This document shows positions 34,806 to 45,437 of a stretch of DNA of 47,575 bases, piece after piece. Each line of letters begins with the position of its first letter. Position 1 is the first letter of the stretch. The notes beneath the pieces were generated by a model that was not told the origin of the DNA, searched no databases, and was given only the letters and a program-made list of their open reading frames with translations. Origin of the DNA: DASSLY01 sp035689185 (GTDB taxonomy: Bacteria > Actinomycetota > Actinomycetes > Actinomycetales > Dermatophilaceae); assembly GCA_035689185.1 (NCBI GenBank), contig DASSLY010000039.1:1-47575 (forward strand), in the 5' to 3' direction. The translations under genes and the position numbers were made by a program.

Positions 34806-36631
34806 ATGGCACAGCCGGGGCGCAACGGCGCGGTAGTGCGCCGGGCTCACCTCAATCGATGGCTGTGGGCGGTGGTTGACGCCGTCGTCTGGATGCTGGC
34901 GGTCCTGGTCGCCTACCTGCTCAGGTTCGACTTCGACCCCCAGCGGGCGGTGGTCGTGGGAGCGGTCTGGTTCGCCCTCGCCGTCGCGGTCACCCACGTG
35001 GGGATCGGTGTCTTCATCGGCCCGTATGCCGTGGGGCACCAGCGCGGGTCGTTCGAGGAGACCTACGACATCGCCCGCACCGCAATGTGCACCGTCGTCG
35101 TGGCCTTCCTGGGCGCCGTCCTCGCCCATCCCCCCGGAATGCCCCGCAGCATCCCGCTGATCGCCGGGCTGGTGGCCATCACCGCCATGTTCGCCGCCCG
35201 CTTCGTCCTCCGGACGCTGTCGGTGAACTCCCCGGCGACCTCCGCCACGGACACGCGGGTCGTCCTGTTCGGAGCCGGCGACGCGGGCCGTCAGCTGCTG
35301 CGGAGCATGGTGCGCGACCCTGCCTCCGGCTTCACCCCGGTCGCGCTGCTGGACGACGACCGGAGCAAGGCACGGCTGCGCATCGAGGGGGTGCGCGTCT
35401 GCGGCAACCGCGACGACATGGCCGCCGTCGCCGAGCGCTACGGGGCCCAGACCCTGGTCATCGCGCTGCCGTCGGCCGAGGCGAGCCTGATCCGTGACCT
35501 GTCCCAGCGGGCGGCGGCCAGCGGGTTGCAGGTGCTGGTGCTGCCGGCCCTGCGGCAGATCATCACCGCCGCTCCGACCGCCGGGGACCTGCGCAACGTG
35601 GACCTGCAGGACCTGCTCGGCCGGCGGCCGGTCGACCTCGACTGCACCCAGATCGCCGACCAGCTCGCCGGCCGGCGGGTGCTGGTCACCGGAGCCGGTG
35701 GCTCCATCGGCGCCGAGCTGTGCCAGCAGATCAGCCGGTTCGGACCGTCCCGGCTCTACCTGCTGGACCGGGACGAGTCGGGACTGCAGGCGACCCAGCT
35801 CAACCTCAGCGGTGAGGCGCTGCTGGACTCCGAGGATGTGCTGCTGGTGGACATCCGCGACGGCGCCTCGCTCCGCTCGATCTTCCGGGCAGTGCGCCCG
35901 GAGGTGGTCTTCCATGCCGCGGCGCTGAAGCACCTGCCGCTGTTGGAGAGCTTCCCGACCGAGGCCTGGCAGACCAACGTGCTAGGGACGCTGAACGTCC
36001 TGCAGGCCGCCGCGGAGGTCGACGTGCTCACCTTCGTGAACATCTCCACCGACAAGGCGGCCGACCCGGCGTGCGTGCTCGGCCTCAGCAAGCGGGTCGC
36101 GGAGCGGCTGACCGCCCAGTTCGCGCTGACCGAGGTGGGGCGATACGTGTCCGTCCGCTTCGGCAACGTGCTGGGCTCCCGCGGCTCGGTCCTGCACGCC
36201 TTCCGCGCACAAATCGCCAGGGGCGGGCCGGTGACCGTGACCCACCCGGAGGTCCAACGCTTCTTCATGCTTATCCCGGAGGCCTGCCAGCTGGTGCTGC
36301 AGGCCTCGTCCCTGGGCTCCGACGGCGAAGTGCTCGTCCTGGACATGGGCGAGCAGGTGAAGATCGTGGAGGTGGCCAACACCCTCATCCGGTTCTCCGG
36401 GCGCAGCGGCGTTGACATCGTGTTCACCGGCCTGCGTCAGGGGGAGAAGCTCGGCGAGGAGCTGTTCGCCCGGGCCGAGCAGCCGCGCGCCACCGAGCAC
36501 CCGCTGATCTGCTCGGTCAGCGTCCCGCCGCTGGACTCGGACCTGGTCCTGGACACCCCGGTGCCGACCGCCGCGGCCGCCGTCGACGCGCTGCGCCACT
36601 TCGCCCTCGACCGAGTCGCGGTCCCCAGCTG

Positions 36632-36632
<1 letters not shown>
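34806..36632 (+). CDS. Membrane nucleotide-sugar 4,6-dehydratase (PglF/CapD/WbpM-like)
   Basis: 608 residues. Four helices lie in the first 135 residues, then a CoA-binding-like Rossmann domain (VVLFGAGDAGRQLL, residues 152-165), then the linker LLGRRPVDLD and the SDR domain with GAGGSIGAE (296-304) and the catalytic STDKA (414-418). It converts UDP-GlcNAc to the 4-keto-6-deoxy sugar that the next gene can aminate. A strong GGGAGGGGA precedes ATG 34806. It begins a five-gene run with overlaps at every junction except a 2-bp gap after the aminotransferase. The substrate is inferred from the set. Confidence 0.9.
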
Positions 36633-37765
<1,133 letters not shown>

Positions 37766-37767
37766 CC

Positions 37768-38403
37768 GTGCCCGGCGATTCGGTGAAGCGGTCGATGGAC
37801 CTGCTCGTCGGGGTTCCGCTGCTGCTGCTCAGCCTGCCGGTGCAGCTGGTGGTCGCGGTCCTGGTCGCCGCCCGGCTGGGACATCCCGTGCTGTTCCGGC
37901 AGGAGCGGATCGGGCTGCACGGCCAGCCGTTCCAGCTCGTGAAGTTCCGCACCATGCACGACGCGGACCCGGCCGGCGGGCTGGACTCCGACGCCGCCAG
38001 GCTGACCGCACTGGGTCGGGCGCTGCGCGCGGCCAGCCTGGACGAGCTGCCGAGCCTGTGGCACGTGGTCCGTGGTCAGATGTCACTGGTCGGCCCACGC
38101 CCGCTGCTGGTGCCCTACCTGCAGCGGTACTCCCCGCAACAGGCCAGGCGACACCAGGTGCGTCCGGGGCTGACGGGGTTGGCTCAGGTCAACGGACGCA
38201 ACGCGCTCAGCTGGGAGGAGAAGCTCGCCCTGGACGTGCAGTATGTCGAGCAGCGCTCCGTTGGTCTCGACCTGCGGATCCTGCTGGCCACGGTGCCCGT
38301 GGTGCTGCTCGGGCGGGGGGTCTCCGCGCCCGGCCATGCGACCATCCAGGAGTTCCGGGGCTCGCCGGGCACGGCCGTCTCGACCGGGCGCGTCGAAGGA
38401 TGA
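37768..38403 (+). CDS. Phosphoglycosyl transferase (PglC-like bacterial sugar transferase)
   Basis: 211 residues. One N-terminal re-entrant hydrophobic helix (LLVGVPLLLLSLPVQLVVAVLVAA) is followed by PVLFRQERIGLHGQPFQLVKFRTMHDAD, the catalytic Asp-Glu in SLDELPSLWHVVRGQMSLVGPRPLL, and RPGLTGLAQVNGRN. It places a phosphosugar on undecaprenyl phosphate and so starts the repeat unit. GTG 37768 is chosen because it puts the helix at the usual position; ATG 37747 would overlap the previous gene by 19 bp and add seven residues. Confidence 0.93.
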   Translation: MPGDSVKRSMDLLVGVPLLLLSLPVQLVVAVLVAARLGHPVLFRQERIGLHGQPFQLVKFRTMHDADPAGGLDSDAARLTALGRALRAASLDELPSLWHVVRGQMSLVGPRPLLVPYLQRYSPQQARRHQVRPGLTGLAQVNGRNALSWEEKLALDVQYVEQRSVGLDLRILLATVPVVLLGRGVSAPGHATIQEFRGSPGTAVSTGRVEG

Positions 38404-39038
38404 CCAGCCCGCTGTATGTCGTGGGTGCAGCGGGTGTCGGGCGGGAGGTCTGGGAGGTCCTGCAGGTGCTGTCGGAGGCCGAGCGCCCCTGGGCGTTCGC
38501 GGGTTTCGTGGACGACGACCCCGCCGCCGTGGACGTCGGGCGCGTGCATGCCCTCGGGGCGCAGCTTCGCGGCACGGTGTCCTGGCTCGCCGGGCACGCC
38601 GACCCCTATCACGCCGTCCTGGCCATCGGCGCGCCCACCGCTCGGGCGCAGGTGGCGGAGCGGCTGCGCGGGTCCGCGGTGACCTACCCGAGCCTGATCC
38701 ACCCGGACGCCCGCCTGGGTCGCACGGTGCGGGTCGGCCAGGGAGTCCTCGTCGCCGCCGGCGCCCGGGTGAGCGCCAACGTCGTGCTCGGCGACCACGT
38801 GCACGTGGACCCGAACGCGACCGTGGCCCACGACGTCGTCCTCGGCGACTTCACCCGGCTGAACGCCCAGGCATGCGTTTCCGGCTCGGTGACGATCGGC
38901 GCGCGAGCCCTGATCGGCGCCAACGCGACCGTGCTCCAAGGCCTGCGGGTGGGCGCGGGCGCGATCGTGGGCGCCGGCGCCGTCGTCGTCCGCGACGTCC
39001 CCGCGGACACCGTCGTCAAGGGCGTGCCCGCTCGATGA
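38400..39038 (+). CDS. Sugar O/N-acetyltransferase (PglD-like, hexapeptide repeats)
   Basis: 212 residues. The N-terminal Rossmann-like part (YVVGAAGVGREVWEVLQ, then FAGFVDDDP) is typical of PglD/NeuD acetyltransferases. It is followed by a left-handed beta helix with repeated [VI]-G-x4 hexads and the catalytic His in PNATVAHDVVLGD. Likely acetylates the 4-amino sugar. ATG 38400 overlaps the preceding stop by 4 bp. Confidence 0.9.
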   Translation: MTSPLYVVGAAGVGREVWEVLQVLSEAERPWAFAGFVDDDPAAVDVGRVHALGAQLRGTVSWLAGHADPYHAVLAIGAPTARAQVAERLRGSAVTYPSLIHPDARLGRTVRVGQGVLVAAGARVSANVVLGDHVHVDPNATVAHDVVLGDFTRLNAQACVSGSVTIGARALIGANATVLQGLRVGAGAIVGAGAVVVRDVPADTVVKGVPAR

Positions 39039-41404
39039 GCCGGATCACCGTCGTGCTGAAGACGAACGAGGGCGGCATGTGGGTGGTGCCGCAGGTCCGC
39101 GCCCTGCAGGCGGCGGGCGAGACGGTGACGGTCGTCCTGCAAGCGGGCAACGGCAGGCTGCGTCGTGCCCTGGACCGGGAGCAGGTCCCGGTGGTGGAAG
39201 CTCCGCTCGACTTCCGGCTCCGTCCGGGCCTGCGCGCCGCGCGCGGCCTGTGGGCGCTCCGCCAGGTGCTCCGGCGGACCCGCCCGGACGTGCTCTTCTA
39301 CCACCTGTACGCCTCGGCGCTGGCCTGCCGTGTCGCCTCGCTCGGGCTGGGCTGCCGGCGCGTGCACATGGTCGCGGGGCCGCTGTACCTGGAGTCCGCG
39401 CCCATCCGGCACGCCGAACGGCTGCTCTGCCGGCTGGACGCCACGATCGTCGCCGGCTCGGAGTTCACCGCGCAGCGCTACCGCGAGCTCGGTATGCCGG
39501 GCGGCCGGGTCTGCGCCGTGCCCTACGGCGTGGACGTTGAGCACTACACCCGCGGTGCGGACCGGCGCCAGGAGCTGTTCGGCTGCGGGCCGGGGACCTT
39601 CGTCGTCGTGATGGTGGCCTACGTGTACGCGCCGAAGGGCGCGGTCCATCGGGGCCGTGGCATCAAGGGCCACGAGGTGCTGCTACCGGCGTGGCAGGCG
39701 TTCCGGGACCACCACCCGCAGTCCCTGCTGGTGCTCGTCGGCGCCGGCTTCGACACGGCGGGGGAGGCGCACCGACAGCGCCTGATGCGACGTTTTGACG
39801 TCGGCAGCGACCCGGGCATCCGCTGGCTGGACTCCGTCGAGGACGTCCGCCCGCTCTACAGCAGCGCCGACCTGTCGGTGACCCCCTCGCTGTCGGAGAA
39901 CCACGGCGCCGTCCTGGAGGCATCGGCGATGGGCTTGCCGTCGCTGGTCACCGACGCCGGCGCGCTGCCCGAGACGGTCACCGAGCACACCGGCTTCGTC
40001 GTGCGCCGGGGGGACGAGACTGAGCTGCGCCTCGGGCTGGAACGCGCCCACACGGCATACCGGCAGGGAAGGCTGGCGGCCATGGGGTCCGACGCCCGGC
40101 GGCTGTGCGAGGACCGCTTCGCTCACCAGGTCGTGCTTCCCCGGCTGGTCCGCGCGGTGCACGGCTGCCCTGCGGAGGACGGCCACATCCTGGCCCTCAG
40201 TGAGCAGCGTGGCTGGCTGCGCGAGGGGCAGGTGCTGGTGCGCAAGCAGTTGCCCCTCGTGCAGCTGCTGGGAGAACGCGCTGATGTGCGGCTGGCCCTG
40301 CGGGTGGGGCCGGCGGAGCGCGGCGGCGTCCCGCCCGCGACCTCAGCCACGGTCGTCCCGCTCCCCGCGCCGCGACGGTCCAACCCCGTGCGCGCAGTCG
40401 CCGGCCGCCTGAGCGCGGCCCGGCTGCTTGTGGCGCAGATTCGCGCCGCGACCGTTGTGTATGCCGATCAGCCGGGGATCGTCGGCGCCGCCGGGCTGCT
40501 GCTGGCCAGGACGTTGCGCAAGCCGATCGTCGTCAACGTGGTCGGCGACAGCCGGGAGTCGGTGCATCCCTCCGTCCTGCCCGGGATGAAAGGGCAGGTC
40601 GCCTACCGCCTGCTGCCACGGCTGCAAGCATGGGCGTGTGCGCGCGCGACGTACGTCAACTACGTGACGTCCTCGGTGTTGCAGCAGCGATACCCGGCGC
40701 TGGCTGCGCGGGCGACGTTCGCGTCCTCCACGGTGCGTGCCCTAGGCCCGCCCAGGGAGCGCTGCGTGCCGGCAGGTCCGGTCCGTGTGGTGACCGTGGG
40801 GAGCCTTGAGCAGAGGTACAAGGGGGTCGCCGACCTGGTGGAGGCGGTGCGCTGCTGTCGCCGCGGCGGCCTGGACCTGCGGCTGACCGTGGTCGGTGAA
40901 GGGCGGCTGCGACCCGCGCTGGAGCGGTTGGCCGAACAGCGGCTGGGGCCAGGCGTCGCGCGGTTCACGGGGCACCTCTACGGCGAGGACCTGTATGTCG
41001 CCCTGGGACAGCACGACGTCTTCGCGCTCGCCTCGTGGACCGAGGGGCTGCCGAGGGCCCTCATCGAGGCGATGGCCGACGGCATGCCAGCGGTGGCGAC
41101 AGCCGTCGGCGGCGTGCCGGAGCTGCTCGAACCGCACCGCACCGTCCCGCCGCGTGCGCCGGACGCGCTTGCCGAGGCACTGCTCCGGCTGCTGTCGGAC
41201 CCCGCCGCGTGGCAGGCGACGATCCGGCACAACCAGAGGGCCACTGCGGAAATCCTCTCCCGACGGGACGGCATCCTTTGCCAATTCACAAAAGCCGTGG
41301 CCGCGCTCGTCTGCAGGGCCGGGATGGACAGGGATGGCAGCAGCGTGGGGGCCGACGATCAAGAGCGTGAGGCGCCTCGCATGGCTACGAGCAGCAGCGC
41401 GTAG
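39035..41404 (+). CDS. Double glycosyltransferase (two GT-B domains in one chain)
   Basis: 789 residues without an internal stop. Residues 1-375 are a complete GT4-type enzyme: N-terminal EGGMWVVPQVRALQAAGE, and the donor site SLSENHGAVLEASAMGLPSLVTDAGALPETV (split over 286-316). Residues 376-789 are a second one, with VVTVGSLEQRYKGVADLVEAV and donor site SWTEGLPRALIEAMADGMP, followed by GGVPELL. It probably adds two sugars in succession to the lipid-linked unit. The ATG overlaps the acetyltransferase stop by 4 bp. The last 130 bp drop in GC and encode a hydrophilic tail, suggesting an old recombination edge. Confidence 0.88.
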   Translation: MSRITVVLKTNEGGMWVVPQVRALQAAGETVTVVLQAGNGRLRRALDREQVPVVEAPLDFRLRPGLRAARGLWALRQVLRRTRPDVLFYHLYASALACRVASLGLGCRRVHMVAGPLYLESAPIRHAERLLCRLDATIVAGSEFTAQRYRELGMPGGRVCAVPYGVDVEHYTRGADRRQELFGCGPGTFVVVMVAYVYAPKGAVHRGRGIKGHEVLLPAWQAFRDHHPQSLLVLVGAGFDTAGEAHRQRLMRRFDVGSDPGIRWLDSVEDVRPLYSSADLSVTPSLSENHGAVLEASAMGLPSLVTDAGALPETVTEHTGFVVRRGDETELRLGLERAHTAYRQGRLAAMGSDARRLCEDRFAHQVVLPRLVRAVHGCPAEDGHILALSEQRGWLREGQVLVRKQLPLVQLLGERADVRLALRVGPAERGGVPPATSATVVPLPAPRRSNPVRAVAGRLSAARLLVAQIRAATVVYADQPGIVGAAGLLLARTLRKPIVVNVVGDSRESVHPSVLPGMKGQVAYRLLPRLQAWACARATYVNYVTSSVLQQRYPALAARATFASSTVRALGPPRERCVPAGPVRVVTVGSLEQRYKGVADLVEAVRCCRRGGLDLRLTVVGEGRLRPALERLAEQRLGPGVARFTGHLYGEDLYVALGQHDVFALASWTEGLPRALIEAMADGMPAVATAVGGVPELLEPHRTVPPRAPDALAEALLRLLSDPAAWQATIRHNQRATAEILSRRDGILCQFTKAVAALVCRAGMDRDGSSVGADDQEREAPRMATSSSA

Positions 41405-41427
41405 AATTGGGCTCGGTCAACGCGAGT

Positions 41428-42702
41428 CTAGTGTGTGAGCGAGTGGCCGTCTGTTAACCGGGAAAGTCTCCTGAGCCCGGCCTCGGCTGCGGGAGGGCGG
41501 CCAGCGCCCTCGCCCACGTCTGTGTTCCGAAGGCTGGTGACCACAACGAAGAACAAGCCTCCGTAGAGCATTGACTTGAGCACCTGCTCGCTGTCGCCAC
41601 GGATGGCATACATGAAGATCGTCGCGTAGTAGACGCTTGCATAAGATGCCCAGTCGCTCCTGGCAAAACGTCTCGAAAGGCCCCCCAGCACCAAGCCAAG
41701 GACCAGAAATGCGCCGAAAATGCCGTAGTAGCCAAAGTTGAGGTAGGCTTCACCTGTCAAGGAAAAGCCATACCCCGAAGGCGAGCCTGGCGCATAGATG
41801 CCCACCAGCCACTCGCTGAGACCGACGTGTTTGGAGTCGTAGAGCCAGGATGGGGCGACACTGGCAAGGGCACTTACGTAGGTTGTCCCCGAGGCGAAGG
41901 CGAGCTGGACGGGGACAAGGCTCATGACAAAGGTGTCGACGAAGAGGACTGAGCCTTGGTTGAGAAGGCCGGCAACGCTGACCTCAGAATCCCCCCGCTG
42001 CGCAAAGAGAACCGTTGCGACCGCCGCTGAAGCCAACCCAGCGAGGACTAGGCGTCCAGGCTTGCTGTGTTTCCGGGAGAAAAGCTGATAATGCAGAAAG
42101 ACGCTGAAGAACACGAACAGGAAGTCGCGCTCGAACGTGATCAGACAGTAGGCGACATAGACGCATGCATTTGCTATCCAAAGCTGGTATCCAAGCCTGT
42201 CCCGCCTCAGCATGAAAAAGGCCGAGACTGCTGCAAGCTCGGCCAGCAGGTAGACATAGTGACTAGAGCCGGAAACTTGTAGAGACTGGATCTTCGATCC
42301 CGTGGTGAAAACCGGGGCCAGCGCCGCCACACCTATTAGTCCGTAAACGATGAGAACTCCGAGAGCAAGGTAAACAAGTGGATACTTCGTTACCGCCGCC
42401 TCGGCGGCCGGACGCACCTCAACGGCACCGCGCCGACGCCTTGCTCTTGATAGCACTTGTGAAAGTGCAAGTGCGGCGATCGCCACGGCAAAGCCAAAGG
42501 TGGCACGGCCTATGTACTGCGGCCGGATGCCAGCGAATATGCTGGCCCCTGTTATATAGTTTACGACCGGACCCAGAGAGAAGAGAGCAAAAAAACTGGC
42601 AACGAAGAAGTGGATGCTGCGACCGCGGCTACTAATGTACATCAGTCCAAGTAGCGCCAGACATGCAGTAAGACTGGTGTAGATGAGTGCCTGGTCACTC
42701 AT
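41428..42702 (-). CDS. Wzy-like oligosaccharide repeat-unit polymerase
   Basis: 424 residues with about 11-12 membrane helices and a long external loop near the middle. The segment YGFSLTGEAYLNFGYYGIFGAFLVLGLVLG (in parts, residues 310-340) has the G-F-S-x2-[AG]-E-x-Y-x-N-F-G pattern seen in O-antigen polymerases. It should join lipid-linked units outside the membrane. Base composition is clearly lower in GC than its neighbours and codon use is more relaxed (ATA, AGT, TTG), so acquired DNA is likely. Convergent with the double glycosyltransferase. The 67-bp gap to the flippase gene has no gene. Confidence 0.8.
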   Translation of the reverse strand: MSDQALIYTSLTACLALLGLMYISSRGRSIHFFVASFFALFSLGPVVNYITGASIFAGIRPQYIGRATFGFAVAIAALALSQVLSRARRRRGAVEVRPAAEAAVTKYPLVYLALGVLIVYGLIGVAALAPVFTTGSKIQSLQVSGSSHYVYLLAELAAVSAFFMLRRDRLGYQLWIANACVYVAYCLITFERDFLFVFFSVFLHYQLFSRKHSKPGRLVLAGLASAAVATVLFAQRGDSEVSVAGLLNQGSVLFVDTFVMSLVPVQLAFASGTTYVSALASVAPSWLYDSKHVGLSEWLVGIYAPGSPSGYGFSLTGEAYLNFGYYGIFGAFLVLGLVLGGLSRRFARSDWASYASVYYATIFMYAIRGDSEQVLKSMLYGGLFFVVVTSLRNTDVGEGAGRPPAAEAGLRRLSRLTDGHSLTH

Positions 42703-42769
42703 GGCAACTCGCCCCCGTACCAGCCGCCGTCGCTGCCGGATCCACTCTTGTGACCTCCTCGGGGCGCCT

Positions 42770-44092
42770 TCATGACGACTCCCATCGAGGTTGCCGTCTG
42801 CGGCGCAGCTGCGCGTGAACCATGAGGCTCATCAGGCTGCACTGAAGAGCGAGCGTGAGCATCATGCCCCAGGCCGCGCCGGTGAGCCCCCACGCCTGGG
42901 TCGTCAGCCAGGTGGCGGGGACACCCGTGAGAGCTACCAGAGTCATGACGAGGGGGTGTCGGGAGAAGCGTCCGGTAGACGTGAGCACATAATATTGAAC
43001 TGTCGCTAGGCCACCCACGATGGCGACTCCTAAGAGGATGAGGCCGAGGTCGAAGTACGATCCGTAAGCCGAGCCCAAGATCAGCGACATTCCAGCACTG
43101 CCCAGGAAAACGAGCACAAGAACCGCCGCCAGACCCAGTGCGCCGACCAGTGCGGACATCTTAGCCGACAGACGGGTCAGCCTCCGCCGATCCTCATCCC
43201 TGAAAGCATCGCGAAGCTGTACCAGGTAGCTCTGTCCAAGCGAGTTCGCAAACACCGCCATGACCATTGTTGGGTAGGCTAGGACGGCAAAGACACCGAG
43301 CTTGCCGGTGCCCAACAGGCTAGCAACCAGGTAGCGTGGAGCAGCGTCGGTGAACGATGTCAACGCAGCGGCCAAACCGAGCGGCCATGATCTCTTCGCT
43401 AGTTGCGACGCTAGGCCCCAGCGTGTGTGGCCCATTGCCCCAGGTGTTACCAGACGTGTCCGCGCCGCGGCCCGGCGAACATCCAACGCTATGAACTGTG
43501 CCACCCACGCCAAATTGATGGCGACGGCAGCGCCAACCACCCCCTGGCCGAGCAGGACTCCCCCGGTCGCGGCACAAAGAGTGAGAACTCCCCGGAGCAG
43601 CTGCGACTTCGCAATCGCCGCCATCTGGCCGTGTCGCTGCAGCTCTCCGTACGAAATGTCGATCAACGACTCCACGCCCTTGCTCAGGGCGACGACCAGG
43701 ACGACGATGCGTGTGCGCTGGTCGGGAATGACCAGATAGGCGATGGCCGTGGAAAGCATGGCCGCTGTAGCGGCTGTCAGCATGCCGACGTTGAAGTACG
43801 TCCGCAGCGGAAACGTACGCGCGTCCATCATGACCCTGGCCGTCCGCAGTCTCATGCCAAGACCGATCTGGATCGGTGACGTGATAGCTAGGGCCAGAGC
43901 GTACCGGCCGACTTCCGCCGCTGTTGTGAGGCGCGCCAGGACGATCAGAACGCCCAGCAGGGATGCTGCATACGCCGCGTTGCCGACAACCGTCGCGAAT
44001 GACGGCTGCGCGAGTGCCCGTTGCCAGGCGCGGACTGTCACTTCGTGTGGAGGCCTACGGCCTGCCCAGATACTGCTGCGTTGGCTGGTCAC
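42770..44092 (-). CDS. Wzx-like polysaccharide flippase (MATE/MOP superfamily)
   Basis: About 440 residues from GTG 44092, with 12-14 helices in the Wzx/RfbX pattern: FATVVGNAAYAASLLGVLIVLARLTTAAEVGRYALA (in parts) near the N-terminus, and LGTGKLGVFAVLAYPTMV as the start of the second half. It probably flips lipid-linked repeat units. Starts are uncertain: TTG 44131, GTG 44092 and GTG 44041 are in frame and none has a convincing ribosome binding site. Lower GC than the rest of the locus, like the polymerase gene. Confidence 0.8.
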   Translation of the reverse strand: MTSQRSSIWAGRRPPHEVTVRAWQRALAQPSFATVVGNAAYAASLLGVLIVLARLTTAAEVGRYALALAITSPIQIGLGMRLRTARVMMDARTFPLRTYFNVGMLTAATAAMLSTAIAYLVIPDQRTRIVVLVVALSKGVESLIDISYGELQRHGQMAAIAKSQLLRGVLTLCAATGGVLLGQGVVGAAVAINLAWVAQFIALDVRRAAARTRLVTPGAMGHTRWGLASQLAKRSWPLGLAAALTSFTDAAPRYLVASLLGTGKLGVFAVLAYPTMVMAVFANSLGQSYLVQLRDAFRDEDRRRLTRLSAKMSALVGALGLAAVLVLVFLGSAGMSLILGSAYGSYFDLGLILLGVAIVGGLATVQYYVLTSTGRFSRHPLVMTLVALTGVPATWLTTQAWGLTGAAWGMMLTLALQCSLMSLMVHAQLRRRRQPRWESS

Positions 44093-44165
44093 GTGGCGAT
44101 TTCGGCTAATCGACCGTACGGCGCGGGGCAAATCGCGCCGGTATCCAGCCGGACTCTCGATAGAG

Positions 44166-45437
44166 TCAGAGGCGCTGCACGTTTGTCGATAGCGGCATTA
44201 CCCCTCTCGTGTCGATGGCAAGGCGTGCGGTGAGGGAAAGTCGTTTCAGGTCGTACTCGGCATGCGGCTGCAACAGCACCACCGCATCGGCGGTTCCCGC
44301 GGCTAGGTGCGGGTCGTCGACTCGCGTCACCGAGGCAGCCGACCCGTTGGACCGGAACGACCAGGTGGGCACGTACGGGTCGTGGTACGAGACGTGCGCC
44401 CCCCAGGCGGCGAGCCGTTCGGCCAGGGGGATCGCTGGTGTCTGGCGGCAGTCGGCCACGTCCGGCTTGTAGGTGACTCCGAGCAGGAGCACCGTCGCGC
44501 CCATGAGCGGCTTCTTGACCTCGTTCAGCGCTCGCAACACCCGGTTGGCCACGTACAGCGGGGCGGCGGAGTTGATCTCCTCGGCCAACTCGACCATCCG
44601 GAAGGCGTAGCCCAGCTTGGCGCGGACCCGGTGGCTGAGGTAGGCGGGGTCGATCGGTATGCAGTGACCTCCGACGCCGGGGCCGGGCCGGAACGGCAGG
44701 TAGCCAAACGGCTTGGTTGCGGCGGCGTCGATGGCGTCCCAGAGGTCGATGTCCAGCTCGTCGCAGAAGCGCACCATCTCGTTGACCAGGGCGATGTTCA
44801 CGTGGCGGAAGGTGTTCTCCAGCACCTTGGCCATCTCGGCCTCCTTGGCCCCCTTGGTCTCCACCACGGTGTCGACGAAACCGGCGTAGAAGTCCCGTGC
44901 GGCTCTTGTGCAGGCGGGGGTGAGACCACCGACCACCTTCGGCGTGTTCTGGACGCGGTAGGCGCGGTTGCCCGGGTCGATCCGCTCCGGGGAGAACGCG
45001 ATGTGGATGTCCGCACCGAGCCGCCAGCGGTCGCCGAGAACCAGCGGTGCGAACACCTCCTCGGTGGTCCCGGGGTAGGTCGTGGACTCCAGCACCACCA
45101 GCGTGCCGGGTCTGATGCGCCTGCCGATCGCGGCACCTGCCCGTTCGACGGCGCGCAGGTCGGGCCCGCCGCCCTCGGCGAGGGGGGTCGGCACGCAGAC
45201 GAGCACCACGTCGGCGTCCTCGATGCACTGCTCGTCGCTGGCGGCCCGGAAGCCGCCGTCCAGTCCGGCCCGCAGCTGCTCCGCCGAGACGTCGCCGATG
45301 TGGGACACGCCGGCGTTCAGGTTGGCGACCAGGCATTCATCGGTGTCCAGACCGACGACGGTCAGCCCCGCCTCGGCCGCCCGCAGCGCCATCGGCAGCC
45401 CGACGTAGCCCTGACCGACCACGACCAGGTTCGTCAT
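44166..45437 (-). CDS. UDP-N-acetyl-hexosamine 6-dehydrogenase (WecC/WbpA/TviB-like)
   Basis: 423 residues. N-terminal NAD site VVGQGYVGLPMALRAAEAG, the loop VPTPLAEGGGPDL, STTYPGTTEEV, and the catalytic Cys259 in GPGVGGHCIPIDP. The C-terminal domain has VLLLGVTYKPDVADCRQTPA. It oxidises C6 of a UDP-HexNAc to the uronic acid. The ATG overlaps the epimerase stop by 4 bp; with that enzyme it could make a UDP-GalNAcA- or ManNAcA-type donor. Back in normal high GC after the Wzx gene. Confidence 0.9.
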   Translation of the reverse strand: MTNLVVVGQGYVGLPMALRAAEAGLTVVGLDTDECLVANLNAGVSHIGDVSAEQLRAGLDGGFRAASDEQCIEDADVVLVCVPTPLAEGGGPDLRAVERAGAAIGRRIRPGTLVVLESTTYPGTTEEVFAPLVLGDRWRLGADIHIAFSPERIDPGNRAYRVQNTPKVVGGLTPACTRAARDFYAGFVDTVVETKGAKEAEMAKVLENTFRHVNIALVNEMVRFCDELDIDLWDAIDAAATKPFGYLPFRPGPGVGGHCIPIDPAYLSHRVRAKLGYAFRMVELAEEINSAAPLYVANRVLRALNEVKKPLMGATVLLLGVTYKPDVADCRQTPAIPLAERLAAWGAHVSYHDPYVPTWSFRSNGSAASVTRVDDPHLAAGTADAVVLLQPHAEYDLKRLSLTARLAIDTRGVMPLSTNVQRL

